A stretch of 42,957 nucleotides of DNA from positions 1-42,957 of the forward strand of contig CAKZYJ010000525.1 in NCBI GenBank assembly GCA_937884755.1, in the 5' to 3' direction. Shown piece by piece: positions 17,078 to 25,315 of the stretch. A program made the translations under genes and the position numbers. Source of the DNA: an uncultured Flammeovirgaceae bacterium. Lineage in GTDB: Bacteria > Bacteroidota > Bacteroidia > Cytophagales > Cyclobacteriaceae. Position 1 is the stretch's first letter. Each line of letters begins with the position of its first letter. The notes beneath the pieces are model-generated. The model worked only from the letters and a program-made list of their open reading frames with translations, did not search any database and was not told the DNA's origin.

Positions 17078-17671
17078 CTAGTTGCAATATTCCTTTAGGG
17101 CATTTTCAGCATCAGGAACTTTTAGTGATTGCGCAGTTCTAAGATCGTTACAACCCGCGCTTTTATTTCCTTGGTAAACTTTTAGTGCTCCTCGGTATAA
17201 GTAGGCTTCACCGTAATCGCGATTCTTGCTAATAGCTTCGTCGTAAGCTTCCATAGCAACCTGTGTTTCTCCCAGTTTATGATGAGCTCGACCTTTCAAA
17301 AAGAAAACTTGAGGATCACTCTTTTTAATATCTGCCGCCTTTGAAAAATAAAAGGACGCATCCGCATAGCTATTATTGCGGAAGTGATATTTACCAATAC
17401 TCATTAGAGCATTGGCATGGTTGGGGTCAATTTCAACCACTTCCTCAAAATTTTTCAGCGACTCGTCAAATTTACCTAGTTCTTCGTAAGCGCGCCCCTG
17501 GTTATAAATTGATTGAACATCTTCGGGATTATATTCCAGGTGCTCAGCATACTGAACAATAGCTTCCTGATACTTGCCTTGATTAAATAATTTATGTCCT
17601 TCTGCTGACTGATCATCACCACAACCGGCAAGGATACTAACCAACAGTAAAAGACTAAGAATTATCCGCAT
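17078..17671 (-). CDS. TPR lipoprotein
   Basis: A lipoprotein signal (MRIILSLLLLVSILAGCGDD, lipobox LAGC with Cys16) is followed by about five tetratricopeptide repeats, such as GHKLFNQGKYQEAIVQYAEH and AMEAYDEAISKNRDYGEAYL. It is 197 residues long. A membrane-anchored protein-protein interaction module in the periplasm or outer membrane is likely; no partner can be named. It lies 43 bases downstream of dapD on the same strand and may be read with it. Confidence 0.85.
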   Translation of the reverse strand: MRIILSLLLLVSILAGCGDDQSAEGHKLFNQGKYQEAIVQYAEHLEYNPEDVQSIYNQGRAYEELGKFDESLKNFEEVVEIDPNHANALMSIGKYHFRNNSYADASFYFSKAADIKKSDPQVFFLKGRAHHKLGETQVAMEAYDEAISKNRDYGEAYLYRGALKVYQGNKSAGCNDLRTAQSLKVPDAENALKEYCN

Positions 17672-17713
17672 GATTTAACTACAATTGATATATAACTTTC
17701 TAACAATGAATAT

Positions 17714-18526
17714 TTATACTGCAACCTGATGATCCCTCAATGCTTGATTCAACGAGGTTTTTTTATCAGTACTTTCTTTTCGCTGGCCGATGATCAGAGC
17801 GCAGGGGACCTGATAATCACCTGCCGGAAAATTTTTAGTGTAGGAGCCAGGAATTACCACCGATCTTGGTGGAACTTCACCCTGAAAGACCTTTGGTTCT
17901 GACTGAGTAACATCAATTATTTTAGAACTGGCCGTAAGCGTAACATTAGCACCTAACACGGCTTCTTTTCCAATACGAACTCCTTCCACTAATATACATC
18001 TTGACCCAATAAATGCGCCATCTTCAATAATTACGGGGGCGGCCTGAACAGGTTCTAAAACTCCCCCTACTCCTACTCCACCACTTAAATGAACGTTCTT
18101 CCCTACTTGAGCACAGCTCCCTACTGTAGCCCAGGTATCCACCATCGTCCCCTCGTTTACATATGCCCCGATATTCACGTACGATGGCATCATCACTACT
18201 CCTTTAGCAATATAAGCGCCGTAGCGCGCTATAGCATGAGGAACAACCCGCACCCCTAACTTATCATAGCCCGTTTTAAGTTTCATTTTGTCATGAAATT
18301 CAAAAGGGCCAACTTCCAACGTTTTCATTTTCTGTAACGGAAAATAGAGAATTACCGCCTTTTTGATCCATTCGTGAACTATCCAACTACCATCTACCCA
18401 CTCAGCCACGCGCTTCTTACCCATATCCAGATCATCGATTGTCGTTTTAATAGCTATTTTCACATCTTTGTCCTGTAGCATCGAGCGATCATCCCACGCG
18501 GCGTCAATCATTTGTTGAAGTTCCAT
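17714..18526 (-). CDS. dapD: 2,3,4,5-tetrahydropyridine-2,6-dicarboxylate N-succinyltransferase
   Basis: DapD adds a succinyl group from succinyl-CoA to tetrahydrodipicolinate in the lysine/diaminopimelate pathway. The N-terminal helical domain (MIDAAWDDRS) is followed by the left-handed beta-helix of hexapeptide repeats, with the hallmark stretch PSYVNIGAYVNEGTMVDTWA and SGGVGVGGVLEP. The C-terminus with SVVIPGSYTK is typical. Its 270 residues equal the family norm. The start is 33 bases from the divergent glycosyltransferase gene, so both promoters must overlap the opposite gene or be very compact. Confidence 0.96.
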   Translation of the reverse strand: MELQQMIDAAWDDRSMLQDKDVKIAIKTTIDDLDMGKKRVAEWVDGSWIVHEWIKKAVILYFPLQKMKTLEVGPFEFHDKMKLKTGYDKLGVRVVPHAIARYGAYIAKGVVMMPSYVNIGAYVNEGTMVDTWATVGSCAQVGKNVHLSGGVGVGGVLEPVQAAPVIIEDGAFIGSRCILVEGVRIGKEAVLGANVTLTASSKIIDVTQSEPKVFQGEVPPRSVVIPGSYTKNFPAGDYQVPCALIIGQRKESTDKKTSLNQALRDHQVAV

Positions 18527-18559
18527 AAGCTATATTGGCCTTATTAAAATGCTGATTTT

Positions 18560-19687
18560 GTGAAAAAAGTAATTGTGGTAATTGCCTCCGTACTAAAGCC
18601 GGTGAACGATACCCGTATGTACGAGAAAATGGCGCAATCGCTGATTAGTATCGGTAAATTTTCGGTGAATATAATAGGATTTTCCTCAATTACACATTCT
18701 GACTTCCGGGATATTAAATTCCATCCAATCTTTCAATTTAAACGACGAGAATATCGACGTATAGTCGCCAATGTTCACTTTTTTTTTCGTTTGCTGAACC
18801 TCAGGCCAGCGGTTGCAATTATAACTACTCCCGAATTAAGTCCGGCTATTTTACTCTTTGGTTATTTCTTTCCTGCTACCAAAATCGTATATGATATTAG
18901 GGAAAATTATCAGCGTAATTTATTCAGTAATCATCAGGGGAAAAGTAGGCTCAGACGGTTATTAATCATTCTGGTTACTTGGTGGGAAAATCAGTTAATT
19001 CGTTGTAGTGATCAAATTATTGTTGCCGAACAAGGTTATTTACTCGAGAAACCTCAATTAGCATCCGTACCGAAAGTAGTCATTGAAAATAAGGTAGTTC
19101 CTCCTAGTCAGTCTTTCAGGAAGTCAAAATTAGGTTCGCCCATCAAGTTACTCTACACTGGAACCGTCAGCACCCCTTATGGTATCTGGGATGCGTTAAG
19201 ATTTAGTAAGCAGTTACACGATGCTTTAGCCGGAAAACTACGATTTGAAGTTGTTGGTCATGTAACCCAGTCTGATACTTATCAACGATTGATTGGTATG
19301 TTGTCAGAATATCCTTGGATTCAAGCTACTATTAGCGAAAATCCGATTCCTCATAGTACACTACTGAAGAAAATAGAGGAAGCAGATTTTGGTATTGTTT
19401 GTCATCAGCTGCTCCCGAGTATCTGGAACTGCTTCCCAACGCGTATTTGGGAATACATGGCTTACCGATTACCTTTCTTTCTCCAAAATCACCACCCCTG
19501 GGTCAGTTATTGTCAGCCCTGGCAGTGTTGTATTCCCGTAGATTTTTCTATGGAAACCTGGCCGATGGAAAACCTTATCTCGAGAGTGTTCAAAGAAGAC
19601 TTCTATCAGAACAGTATTCCTAGTGATATTTATTGGGAAAAGGAAAAGTTTTTATCTACAGTTGCTCCGCTTGCTACAAACCCTTAA
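18560..19687 (+). CDS. GT-B fold glycosyltransferase (GT4-like)
   Basis: The protein of 375 residues has an N-terminal half with VIASVLKPVNDTRMYEKMAQ, a pattern of GT4 enzymes, and KIVYDIRENYQRN. The C-terminal half holds KLLYTGTVSTPYG and PTRIWEYMAYRLPFF, the donor-binding E-containing block. It likely transfers a sugar to a cell-surface or lipid acceptor in the cytoplasm. The start is GTG at 18560; a nearby ATG at 18549 is out of frame. It is an isolated glycosyltransferase outside the polysaccharide locus. Its last codons overlap the convergent surE gene by 4 bases. Confidence 0.82.
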   Translation: MKKVIVVIASVLKPVNDTRMYEKMAQSLISIGKFSVNIIGFSSITHSDFRDIKFHPIFQFKRREYRRIVANVHFFFRLLNLRPAVAIITTPELSPAILLFGYFFPATKIVYDIRENYQRNLFSNHQGKSRLRRLLIILVTWWENQLIRCSDQIIVAEQGYLLEKPQLASVPKVVIENKVVPPSQSFRKSKLGSPIKLLYTGTVSTPYGIWDALRFSKQLHDALAGKLRFEVVGHVTQSDTYQRLIGMLSEYPWIQATISENPIPHSTLLKKIEEADFGIVCHQLLPSIWNCFPTRIWEYMAYRLPFFLQNHHPWVSYCQPWQCCIPVDFSMETWPMENLISRVFKEDFYQNSIPSDIYWEKEKFLSTVAPLATNP

Positions 19688-20463
19688 GTAGGATTATCGA
19701 AAGACCACTCGTTGAGTATTGAGATTGCATTGTGAGCAGTCATATCGTATTGGCAGGGCACTACTGATACATAATTGTTAGCTATTGCCCATTCATCATT
19801 ATCTTCACCAGTGTCAAAGTTGATAAAATTACCGGCCATCCAGAAGTAACGGCGGCCGTAAGGATCATGCCGTTGATCAAATTCTTCTTGCCATTTAGCG
19901 TGAGCTTGACGACAGACTTGAATACCTTTGATAGGCTCGTTTTGCCTAGGGGGAAAATTAACATTTAAGGCAACTCCTTCAGGAAAACGGTTTTCTAAGG
20001 TAGTCTTAGCAATTTTGTATACGTATTCAGCGGTATGAGAAAAATCTGCGTCTGAGTCGTAATCGCATAGGGAAAAGCCAATGGCTGGAAATCCCTCAAT
20101 AGCAGCTTCTACCGCAGCCGACATTGTTCCCGAATAGAGTACACTGATTGAAGTATTGCTTCCGTGATTAACTCCACTTACTACTAAATCGGGCTTCTGA
20201 TCTTTCAAAATGAAGTGTTTACCTAATTTCACACAATCAGCTGGAGTACCGGAACATTTGTAGGATTTTACATCTTTGAAAAGGTCGGTTTCGGTTAACC
20301 GCAGCGGTTCTCCGATAGTGATTGCGTGTCCCATTCCGGACTGAGGACTATCGGGTGCAACTACAATTACCTCACCTAGTTCCTTCATAACAGTAACCAA
20401 AAATTGGATTCCGCGGGAGGAGATTCCATCATCGTTGGAAACCAGAATTAATGGTCGACCCAT
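19684..20463 (-). CDS. surE: 5'/3'-nucleotidase SurE
   Basis: SurE dephosphorylates nucleoside 5'- and 3'-monophosphates in the cytoplasm. The metal site SNDDGISSRGI at residues 9-19 and APDSPQSGMGHAIT are visible, as are CSGTPADCVK and SGVNHGSN, the conserved asparagine and serine motifs. The length of 259 residues is normal. It is encoded on the minus strand, 15 bases after an exported unknown protein gene, and the two may form a transcription unit with ribB further upstream. Confidence 0.95.
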   Translation of the reverse strand: MGRPLILVSNDDGISSRGIQFLVTVMKELGEVIVVAPDSPQSGMGHAITIGEPLRLTETDLFKDVKSYKCSGTPADCVKLGKHFILKDQKPDLVVSGVNHGSNTSISVLYSGTMSAAVEAAIEGFPAIGFSLCDYDSDADFSHTAEYVYKIAKTTLENRFPEGVALNVNFPPRQNEPIKGIQVCRQAHAKWQEEFDQRHDPYGRRYFWMAGNFINFDTGEDNDEWAIANNYVSVVPCQYDMTAHNAISILNEWSFDNPT

Positions 20464-20478
20464 AAAATGAAATTAACT

Positions 20479-21099
20479 TCAAGAATTAAGTAAAGAATTA
20501 TAATAAGCTGTTACCCGAACTAAATCTCGTTGACGGTCGGGTTTAAGCTTGTTTGTCTTTATATACTTCTCAATCTCAGGTTTGTTTCGCGGAAACATGT
20601 CGTACAGGTCATCTTTTTTCTGAGAGAAGTATTGGATGTTACCTTCCTGATCTAAAAAATAGTAATCATAATCTAGCCGAAATCGCGTCATCATTTGGTT
20701 ACCAAAAAAGAAGGGGTCGTTAACCATATTGGTTTGCTGTACGATTTCCTCCCGGCAGAGTAGCGTAAGTGTATTCTCGTAGAGAACTTCAAAAATTCTG
20801 GGAGTTTTATAGTTGGCGCTTACCTGATAGGGCAAGGCATAGAATTCTCGATAGCGACCGTATTCGGCATCAAATATCTCAAAGTACAGGAGCTTTTTAG
20901 CACTGAAGGTTTTCAGCGTATTATTAGCACTAAACTGAACTAAATCAGCCTCCAAATTATACTTTATTTTTCCTTTGAAGCTTTCGCCATCAATGGTAGT
21001 GACACTTCCCTCGTGCCAGACTTCTGAAGGAAAGTACTGAGCCCACATTATCGGTACGAATGTGAGCAATAGTAGATTTGTAATGAATAACTTTTTCAT
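20479..21099 (-). CDS. Exported protein of unknown function
   Basis: I do not recognise this protein. A signal peptide (MKKLFITNLLLLTFVPIMWA) is followed by about 185 residues with alternating strands (WHEGSVTTIDGESFKGKIKY, then LVQFSANNTLKTFSAKKLLY), resembling the beta-rich exported proteins common in this phylum. Its position between ribB and surE on the same strand suggests co-transcription but gives no function. It could be periplasmic or surface-attached. Confidence 0.7.
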   Translation of the reverse strand: MKKLFITNLLLLTFVPIMWAQYFPSEVWHEGSVTTIDGESFKGKIKYNLEADLVQFSANNTLKTFSAKKLLYFEIFDAEYGRYREFYALPYQVSANYKTPRIFEVLYENTLTLLCREEIVQQTNMVNDPFFFGNQMMTRFRLDYDYYFLDQEGNIQYFSQKKDDLYDMFPRNKPEIEKYIKTNKLKPDRQRDLVRVTAYYNSLLNS

Positions 21100-21150
21100 A
21101 AGACGAAGATTCTGTATTCATAACACTCATTCCGTCAAAATAGTGTACAA

Positions 21151-22278
21151 TCACCTCTTCAAGGGTATGTGATCCACAATTTCCAATCCGTATCCTTGTA
21201 GCCCTGCTCTTTTTACGGGGTGGTTCGTAATTAGTTTGATCTTGTTCACTTCTAAGTCCCGAAGTATTTGTGCTCCAATTCCGTAATCCCGTTTATCCAT
21301 TTTAACTCCAAGAGCTGAAATTGATTTCTCATCCTTGGATTCTTTTCGCTTTTGGTAGTCTTTCAACCGTTCCAGAATATTACTTCCCAAACTCTCTTGG
21401 TTCATATATAGGATTACGCCCTTCTCTTGTTGATTTAAAATTTCCAGAGAACGATCTAGCACATTAAACTTATCGCTAATGAAAGTACCAAAAATATCTT
21501 CAAACAGATTGGAAGAATGTACACGAACGGTTACAACCTCATCTGTTCCCCAACGCCCCTTTACGAAGGCTAAATGTACTTCGTCTGTAAGCAGTTGGGT
21601 GTAAGCGTAAAGTTGTAAGTCGCCATATTTAGAATCAAGTGGAACAGAGACTTCCCGTCTAATTAAGCTATCGTGTTGTAAACGGTACTGGATTAAATCT
21701 TGGACTGAAACTAGTCTTAAGCCGAACCGAGCGGCTACTTTCCGTAGATCGGGTAAACGAGCCATAGAACCGTCTTCGTTCATTATTTCTACCAGCACTC
21801 CTGCCGGTGATAATCCTGCCAACCTTGGTAGATCGATCGCCGCTTCGGTATGGCCGGCTCTACGCAAAACACCACCATTCTTTGCTTTTAACGGAAAGAT
21901 ATGTCCAGGTCTACCCAAGTCTTCAGGGGTAGTTGACTGGTTTACCAAAGCCTGAATGGTTTTGGATCTATCTGAAGCAGAAATACCAGTAGTGCAGCCA
22001 TGACCGATTAAGTCGACGGATATGGTAAAAGGGGTTTCATAGTGGGATGTATTTTTTCCTACCATCAATTCCAACTCCAGTTCCTGACAGCGATCTTCGG
22101 TAAGAGGGGTACAAATCAGTCCGCGCCCATGGATTGACATAAAATTGATAATTTCAGGAGTAATTTTATCGGCTGCACACACAAAGTCACCCTCATTTTC
22201 CCGATGTTCGTCATCTACAACAATAATTACCTTACCCTGCCGGATTGCTTCAATGGCTTCATAAATAGAGTCTAGCAT
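21151..22278 (-). CDS. ribB: 3,4-dihydroxy-2-butanone-4-phosphate synthase with a degenerate GTP cyclohydrolase II domain (RibBX-like)
   Basis: The N-terminal RibB domain (about residues 1-205) makes dihydroxybutanone phosphate from ribulose 5-phosphate for riboflavin. [11 protein letters not shown] at 22-32, the HGRG motif, [13 protein letters not shown] and [12 protein letters not shown] are intact. The C-terminal domain has the RibA outline ([28 protein letters not shown]) but lacks the zinc cysteines: SSNLFED replaces the SECLTGD-type motif and no RCDCG is present. EGR.IGL becomes ESLGSNI, and the domain ends early at IPLKR. GTP cyclohydrolase II activity is therefore unlikely, and a separate RibA must exist elsewhere. 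Such RibBX fusions are known in Proteobacteria. No FMN riboswitch is visible upstream. Confidence 0.92.
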   Translation of the reverse strand: MLDSIYEAIEAIRQGKVIIVVDDEHRENEGDFVCAADKITPEIINFMSIHGRGLICTPLTEDRCQELELELMVGKNTSHYETPFTISVDLIGHGCTTGISASDRSKTIQALVNQSTTPEDLGRPGHIFPLKAKNGGVLRRAGHTEAAIDLPRLAGLSPAGVLVEIMNEDGSMARLPDLRKVAARFGLRLVSVQDLIQYRLQHDSLIRREVSVPLDSKYGDLQLYAYTQLLTDEVHLAFVKGRWGTDEVVTVRVHSSNLFEDIFGTFISDKFNVLDRSLEILNQQEKGVILYMNQESLGSNILERLKDYQKRKESKDEKSISALGVKMDKRDYGIGAQILRDLEVNKIKLITNHPVKRAGLQGYGLEIVDHIPLKR

Positions 22279-22628
22279 AAAATCCTTTTTTTACAAAAGT
22301 AATTAATCATTCACCTCTTCCCTATTATTTATCTCAATCGTAACCAATAATTAACATAACTTTAATTACATAACATTTATATTATTCTTTAACTACCCTA
22401 TAAGACTTCATTCACGAAAATGCGTCGGAAATATAATTTTACTGAGCATTGGCAATTAGATAAAAAAAACATTGCCTATTGAATATAATAAGCGAAAAAA
22501 TTGCTTACATTCATGCATTAGAATCGTTCAACTACGGTGTTTCAACTATCCTAAACTTAAACCAACCTGATTTTTCGATATGTACGCGCCGCAGTCTCTC
22601 GATAATTTCCATTTTTAATTTTTCAATT
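22279..22628. other. 350-base divergent promoter/leader region of ribB and the RRM gene
   Basis: This is the intergenic region between divergent starts. On the minus strand a TACTTTTG box lies close to the ribB start. On the plus side the RRM gene probably has a long untranslated leader. GGCAAT at 22451-22456 and ATTGCC at 22471-22476 can pair around an A-rich loop, and TCGATA occurs twice (around 22577 and 22600). The frame of the RRM gene is open back to a TTG at 22479, but that extension has no domain character. No FMN riboswitch motif is seen. Confidence 0.45.
22294..22301 (-). promoter_or_regulatory. Candidate -7 box of the ribB promoter
   Basis: Read on the minus strand, TACTTTTG matches the Bacteroidota -7 consensus TAnnTTTG and lies 15 bases before the ribB ATG, implying a very short 5' leader. 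No convincing -33 TTG at the usual spacing was found, so this is tentative. Confidence 0.4.
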
Positions 22629-22895
22629 ATGAACATTTACGTTGCGAACCTTAACTATCGGGTTCAAGATCACGAACTCCAACAATTATTTGAGGAGTAC
22701 GGTGAAGTATCATCAGCAAAAATTATCAAAGACCACGAATCTGGCCGTTCAAGAGGATTTGCTTTTGTAGAAATGCCTGACGATGAAGCAGGCACACAAG
22801 CAATTAATGAACTAGATGGTGCCGAGGTTCAAGGCAGAAATTTAAAAGTAAGTAAGGCTCGTCCTCGTCCCCAAATGCAAGATCGTCGTTACTAA
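22629..22895 (+). CDS. Single-RRM RNA-binding protein
   Basis: This is a small protein of 88 residues made of one RNA recognition motif: RNP2 as IYVANL at residues 3-8 and RNP1 as RGFAFVEM near 39-46, both with the aromatic residues that stack on RNA. A short basic tail follows (ARPRPQMQDRRY). Bacteroidota and cyanobacteria use such proteins, often cold-induced, as general RNA-binding factors. The frame is open further upstream to 22479, but the ATG at 22629 fits all relatives. It is followed by a strong hairpin with a T-run. Confidence 0.93.
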   Translation: MNIYVANLNYRVQDHELQQLFEEYGEVSSAKIIKDHESGRSRGFAFVEMPDDEAGTQAINELDGAEVQGRNLKVSKARPRPQMQDRRY

Positions 22896-22916
22896 TCCCT
22901 TTATCCTATATCTTTG

Positions 22917-22949
22917 ATAGCCAGTATTTAATTATGCTGGCTATTTTTC
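22917..22949 (+). terminator. Rho-independent terminator after the RRM gene
   Basis: ATAGCCAG at 22917-22924 pairs perfectly with CTGGCTAT at 22937-22944 around a 12-base AT-rich loop, followed by four T (22945-22948) after the stem's final T. It lies 22 bases after the stop codon. The right arm overlaps the last codon of the convergent aminopeptidase gene. Confidence 0.8.
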
Positions 22950-24233
22950 GTTCATTAATGTCTCTATCTCTTCAGCTTCAATCGGAATATTCCGCATTAG
23001 ATCATATACGTCGTTTTCCCGAATAACCACATTATTCTCTAGACGTATTCCTAGATTTTCGTCTCGGATATATATACCTGGTTCAACCGTAAACACCATT
23101 CCGGGTTGAAATTTCTGATATACATTACCCACATCATGAACATCTAATCCTAAATGATGGGAAGTTCCGTGCATAAAGTATTGTTTGTACAGCGGTTGCT
23201 TTTCATCTTGATTTTTTACCTCCTCCCGGTCTAACAGCCCCAAACCAATAAGCTCACTCTCCATAATTTTTCCTACCTCTTTGTGATACTCTTTAATCGT
23301 ATTACCAGGACGAAGTAATCCCATAGCCTCTTTTTGTACTCTGAGAACAGCGTTGTAAACTGCTTTATGACGATCAGTAAAGCGGCCATTTACCGGGATA
23401 GTTCGAGTCATATCAGCGTTGTAGTTGGCGTACTCGGCTCCGACATCCATGAGAAGTAATTCACCGTCATTACAGCGATCGTTATTCTCAATATAGTGTA
23501 ATACACAAGCATTGCCACCCGAAGCGACAATAGGTTCATAAGCAAATCCACGGGAGCGATTCCGGACAAATTCGTGCAGATACTCAGCCTCGATCTCATA
23601 CTCCATTACTCCCGGCTTAACAAACCTTAAAACCCGGTCGAAAGCTTCTTTCGTGATATTACAAGCAGTTTGAAGCAGTTCTACCTCTCCCACTGATTTT
23701 ATCGCCCGCAGTTTATGCATAATTGGGGCTAACCGACGATAACTGTGCAACGGATAATGTTCTTGGCACCATTTAATAAATCGAGCATCCCGAGTGGGTA
23801 CCTGAATGTCAGCCCGAAGGTGTTCATTAGTATTAAGATACACATGTTCTGCCTGAGTCATCAGTGTGTATAACGTCCTTTCAAACTGACTCACCCAAAG
23901 TACCTTCTGAATACCAGAAGTTTGCGTAGCTTCATCCTTAGTGTATTTATGACCTTCCCAAATAGCAATCTCCTCGTTAGTTGCGCGAACAAAGAGAATC
24001 TCTCTAAAATTTTCGTCAGGAAAATCAGGAAATAAAACCAAAATACTTTCTTCCTGGTCAATTCCGGTCAGGTAAAACAGATCGCTATTTTGAACATACT
24101 TCATGGTACCGTCGGCATTAGTCGGCATAATGTCGTTGCTGTGCAAGACCACCATTGAATTAGGCTCCAAATGTTGAATTAATCGCTGGCGGTTTTCAAT
24201 AAATAGCTGGGAATCGATCGGTAGATATTTCAT
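22941..24233 (-). CDS. pepP: Xaa-Pro aminopeptidase (M24B, aminopeptidase P)
   Basis: The enzyme removes the N-terminal residue from peptides with proline in second position. The N-terminal domain with SDLFYLTGIDQ is followed by the pita-bread catalytic domain holding all five metal ligands: the two aspartates in LLMDVGAEYANYNADMTRTI, the histidine in HGTSHHLGLDVHD, and the glutamates in FTVEPGIYI and GIRLENNVVI. I start it at ATG 24233 (MKYLPIDSQ). The frame is open to 24263, but the extra residues are just a hydrophobic chance extension. The product has 430 residues, normal for bacterial PepP. It is divergent from the his operon. Confidence 0.93.
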   Translation of the reverse strand: MKYLPIDSQLFIENRQRLIQHLEPNSMVVLHSNDIMPTNADGTMKYVQNSDLFYLTGIDQEESILVLFPDFPDENFREILFVRATNEEIAIWEGHKYTKDEATQTSGIQKVLWVSQFERTLYTLMTQAEHVYLNTNEHLRADIQVPTRDARFIKWCQEHYPLHSYRRLAPIMHKLRAIKSVGEVELLQTACNITKEAFDRVLRFVKPGVMEYEIEAEYLHEFVRNRSRGFAYEPIVASGGNACVLHYIENNDRCNDGELLLMDVGAEYANYNADMTRTIPVNGRFTDRHKAVYNAVLRVQKEAMGLLRPGNTIKEYHKEVGKIMESELIGLGLLDREEVKNQDEKQPLYKQYFMHGTSHHLGLDVHDVGNVYQKFQPGMVFTVEPGIYIRDENLGIRLENNVVIRENDVYDLMRNIPIEAEEIETLMNEK

Positions 24234-24334
24234 AATTAGATAGTTGAAAAGCAAAATTAACAAAATTGAGAAGTCCGTAGTAAACCTATTGATTTAATTC
24301 TAGGTTGTTGATTTTATATTCTCCAACCGACACC

Positions 24335-24342
24335 TATATTTG
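24335..24342 (+). promoter_or_regulatory. Strong -7 box of the his operon promoter
   Basis: TATATTTG matches the Bacteroidota -7 consensus TAnnTTTG perfectly. A TTGTTG lies at 24305-24310, 24 bases upstream, as a possible -33 element. Transcription would begin around 24348, only a few bases before the ATG of the short histidine-rich leader ORF, so that ORF would be translated almost leaderless. Confidence 0.65.
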
Positions 24343-24352
24343 TAGCACAAGT

Positions 24353-24385
24353 ATGTTTACCACTCCACATCATCGATATCATTAA
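24353..24385 (+). CDS. Short histidine-containing leader peptide of the his operon
   Basis: Ten codons from ATG 24353 to TAA 24383-24385 encode MFTTPHHRYH. Three of the ten residues are His (CAT CAT ... CAT), placed right before a stem-loop and 69 bases before hisG. Classical his leaders in Proteobacteria have a run of His codons that stall the ribosome when charged His-tRNA is scarce. Here the run is shorter and interrupted by Arg-Tyr. The ORF lies just after an excellent -7 box. Short His-rich ORFs at exactly this place are unlikely by chance, but translation is not proven. Confidence 0.65.
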   Translation: MFTTPHHRYH

Positions 24386-24424
24386 TTCTTCGCTCCAATC
24401 GCATCAGGCGGTTGTAATGGTATC
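24375..24424 (+). promoter_or_regulatory. Candidate histidine attenuator stem
   Basis: GATATCATTA (24375-24384, the last leader codons) pairs with TAATGGTATC (24415-24424) over ten positions with one G-T pair. Within it CAATCGC (24396-24402) pairs with GCGGTTG (24408-24414) over seven positions around loop ATCAG. The right arm is continuous, so both stems can stack into a 17-bp helix. A T-rich stretch follows (24425-24444). A ribosome on the His codons would cover the 5' arm and change folding. Whether the stem terminates transcription or hides the hisG start is unknown. Confidence 0.6.
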
Positions 24425-24454
24425 TTATTCTCAATTTATTATTTGCATCTATTC

Positions 24455-25315
24455 ATGAAAAAGACTTTACGTATTGCAGTTCAGAAATCAGGGCGACTTA
24501 GCGAACAATCGCTTAAGCTTATGAATGAATGCGGTATTCGTTTTAATAATGGTAAGAGTAGGCTAAAAGCTGTTTCCTATAATTTTCCGGCTGAATTTCT
24601 GTTTTTACGCGACGACGATATTCCCGGCTACGTGGAAGATGGCGTAGCTGATTTGGGACTAGTTGGCGAAAATGAGATGGCAGAAAAGGCCAAAGATATA
24701 GAACTCATCAAAAAGCTAGGTTTTTCCAAATGTAGGCTTTCGCTAGCTATCCCACGGGATAAAGAATATCATGGCCCAGCATATTTCCAAGATACTAATA
24801 TTGCTACCTCCTACCCTCGCATTTTGAATCAGTATTTAGAAAACCAAAATATTTCAGCTCAAATTCACGAGATAAGTGGCTCAGTGGAGATTGCTCCTAG
24901 CATTGGTTTGGCTGATGCGGTGTGCGATATTGTAAGTTCGGGAAGCACGTTATTGAGCAACGGACTTAAGGAGGTTGAAACTATATTTAAATCCGAAACG
25001 GTACTGATTGGTAATCATACTGCTTTGGTGGAGAAAAAAGATCTTATTGATCAGTTAGTGTTCAGAATTAACTCGGTATTAACCGGAAAAGGCAACAAGT
25101 ATATTTTATTGAATGCTCCGGATGAAGCTACTCAAGCTATTGTAGATTTATTACCTGGAATGCGAAGTCCCACCATTGTTCCCTTAGCCATGAGCGGATG
25201 GAATTCTATTCATTCAGTGGTAGAAGAAGATCAGTTTTGGGAAGTTATTGAAAAGTTGAAAGAAGCCGGCGCTGAAGGTATTTTAGTTGTACCTATTGAA
25301 AAAATGATTTTATGA
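24455..25315 (+). CDS. hisG: ATP phosphoribosyltransferase, long form
   Basis: HisG starts histidine synthesis by joining ATP and PRPP. Visible are LRIAVQKSGRLSEQSLKLM at the N-terminus, VADLGLVGENEMAE, the PRPP-binding region DIVSSGSTLLSNGLKE, and the C-terminal regulatory domain with GMRSPTIVPLAMSGWNSIHS, which confers histidine feedback in long-form enzymes. It has about 286 residues. The frame is open to a TTG at 24443, but ATG 24455 (MKKTLRIA) fits the family. Its stop overlaps the hisD start by 4 bases (ATGA), so translation is coupled. Confidence 0.97.
   Translation: MKKTLRIAVQKSGRLSEQSLKLMNECGIRFNNGKSRLKAVSYNFPAEFLFLRDDDIPGYVEDGVADLGLVGENEMAEKAKDIELIKKLGFSKCRLSLAIPRDKEYHGPAYFQDTNIATSYPRILNQYLENQNISAQIHEISGSVEIAPSIGLADAVCDIVSSGSTLLSNGLKEVETIFKSETVLIGNHTALVEKKDLIDQLVFRINSVLTGKGNKYILLNAPDEATQAIVDLLPGMRSPTIVPLAMSGWNSIHSVVEEDQFWEVIEKLKEAGAEGILVVPIEKMIL

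Noticed and set aside
22279-22460. FMN riboswitch before ribB
   Set aside because: No conserved FMN riboswitch blocks are visible, and a likely -7 box sits only 15 bases from the start codon.
22479-22628. N-terminal extension of the RRM protein
   Set aside because: The frame is open by chance from a TTG; RRM proteins of this type start at the ATG at 22629.
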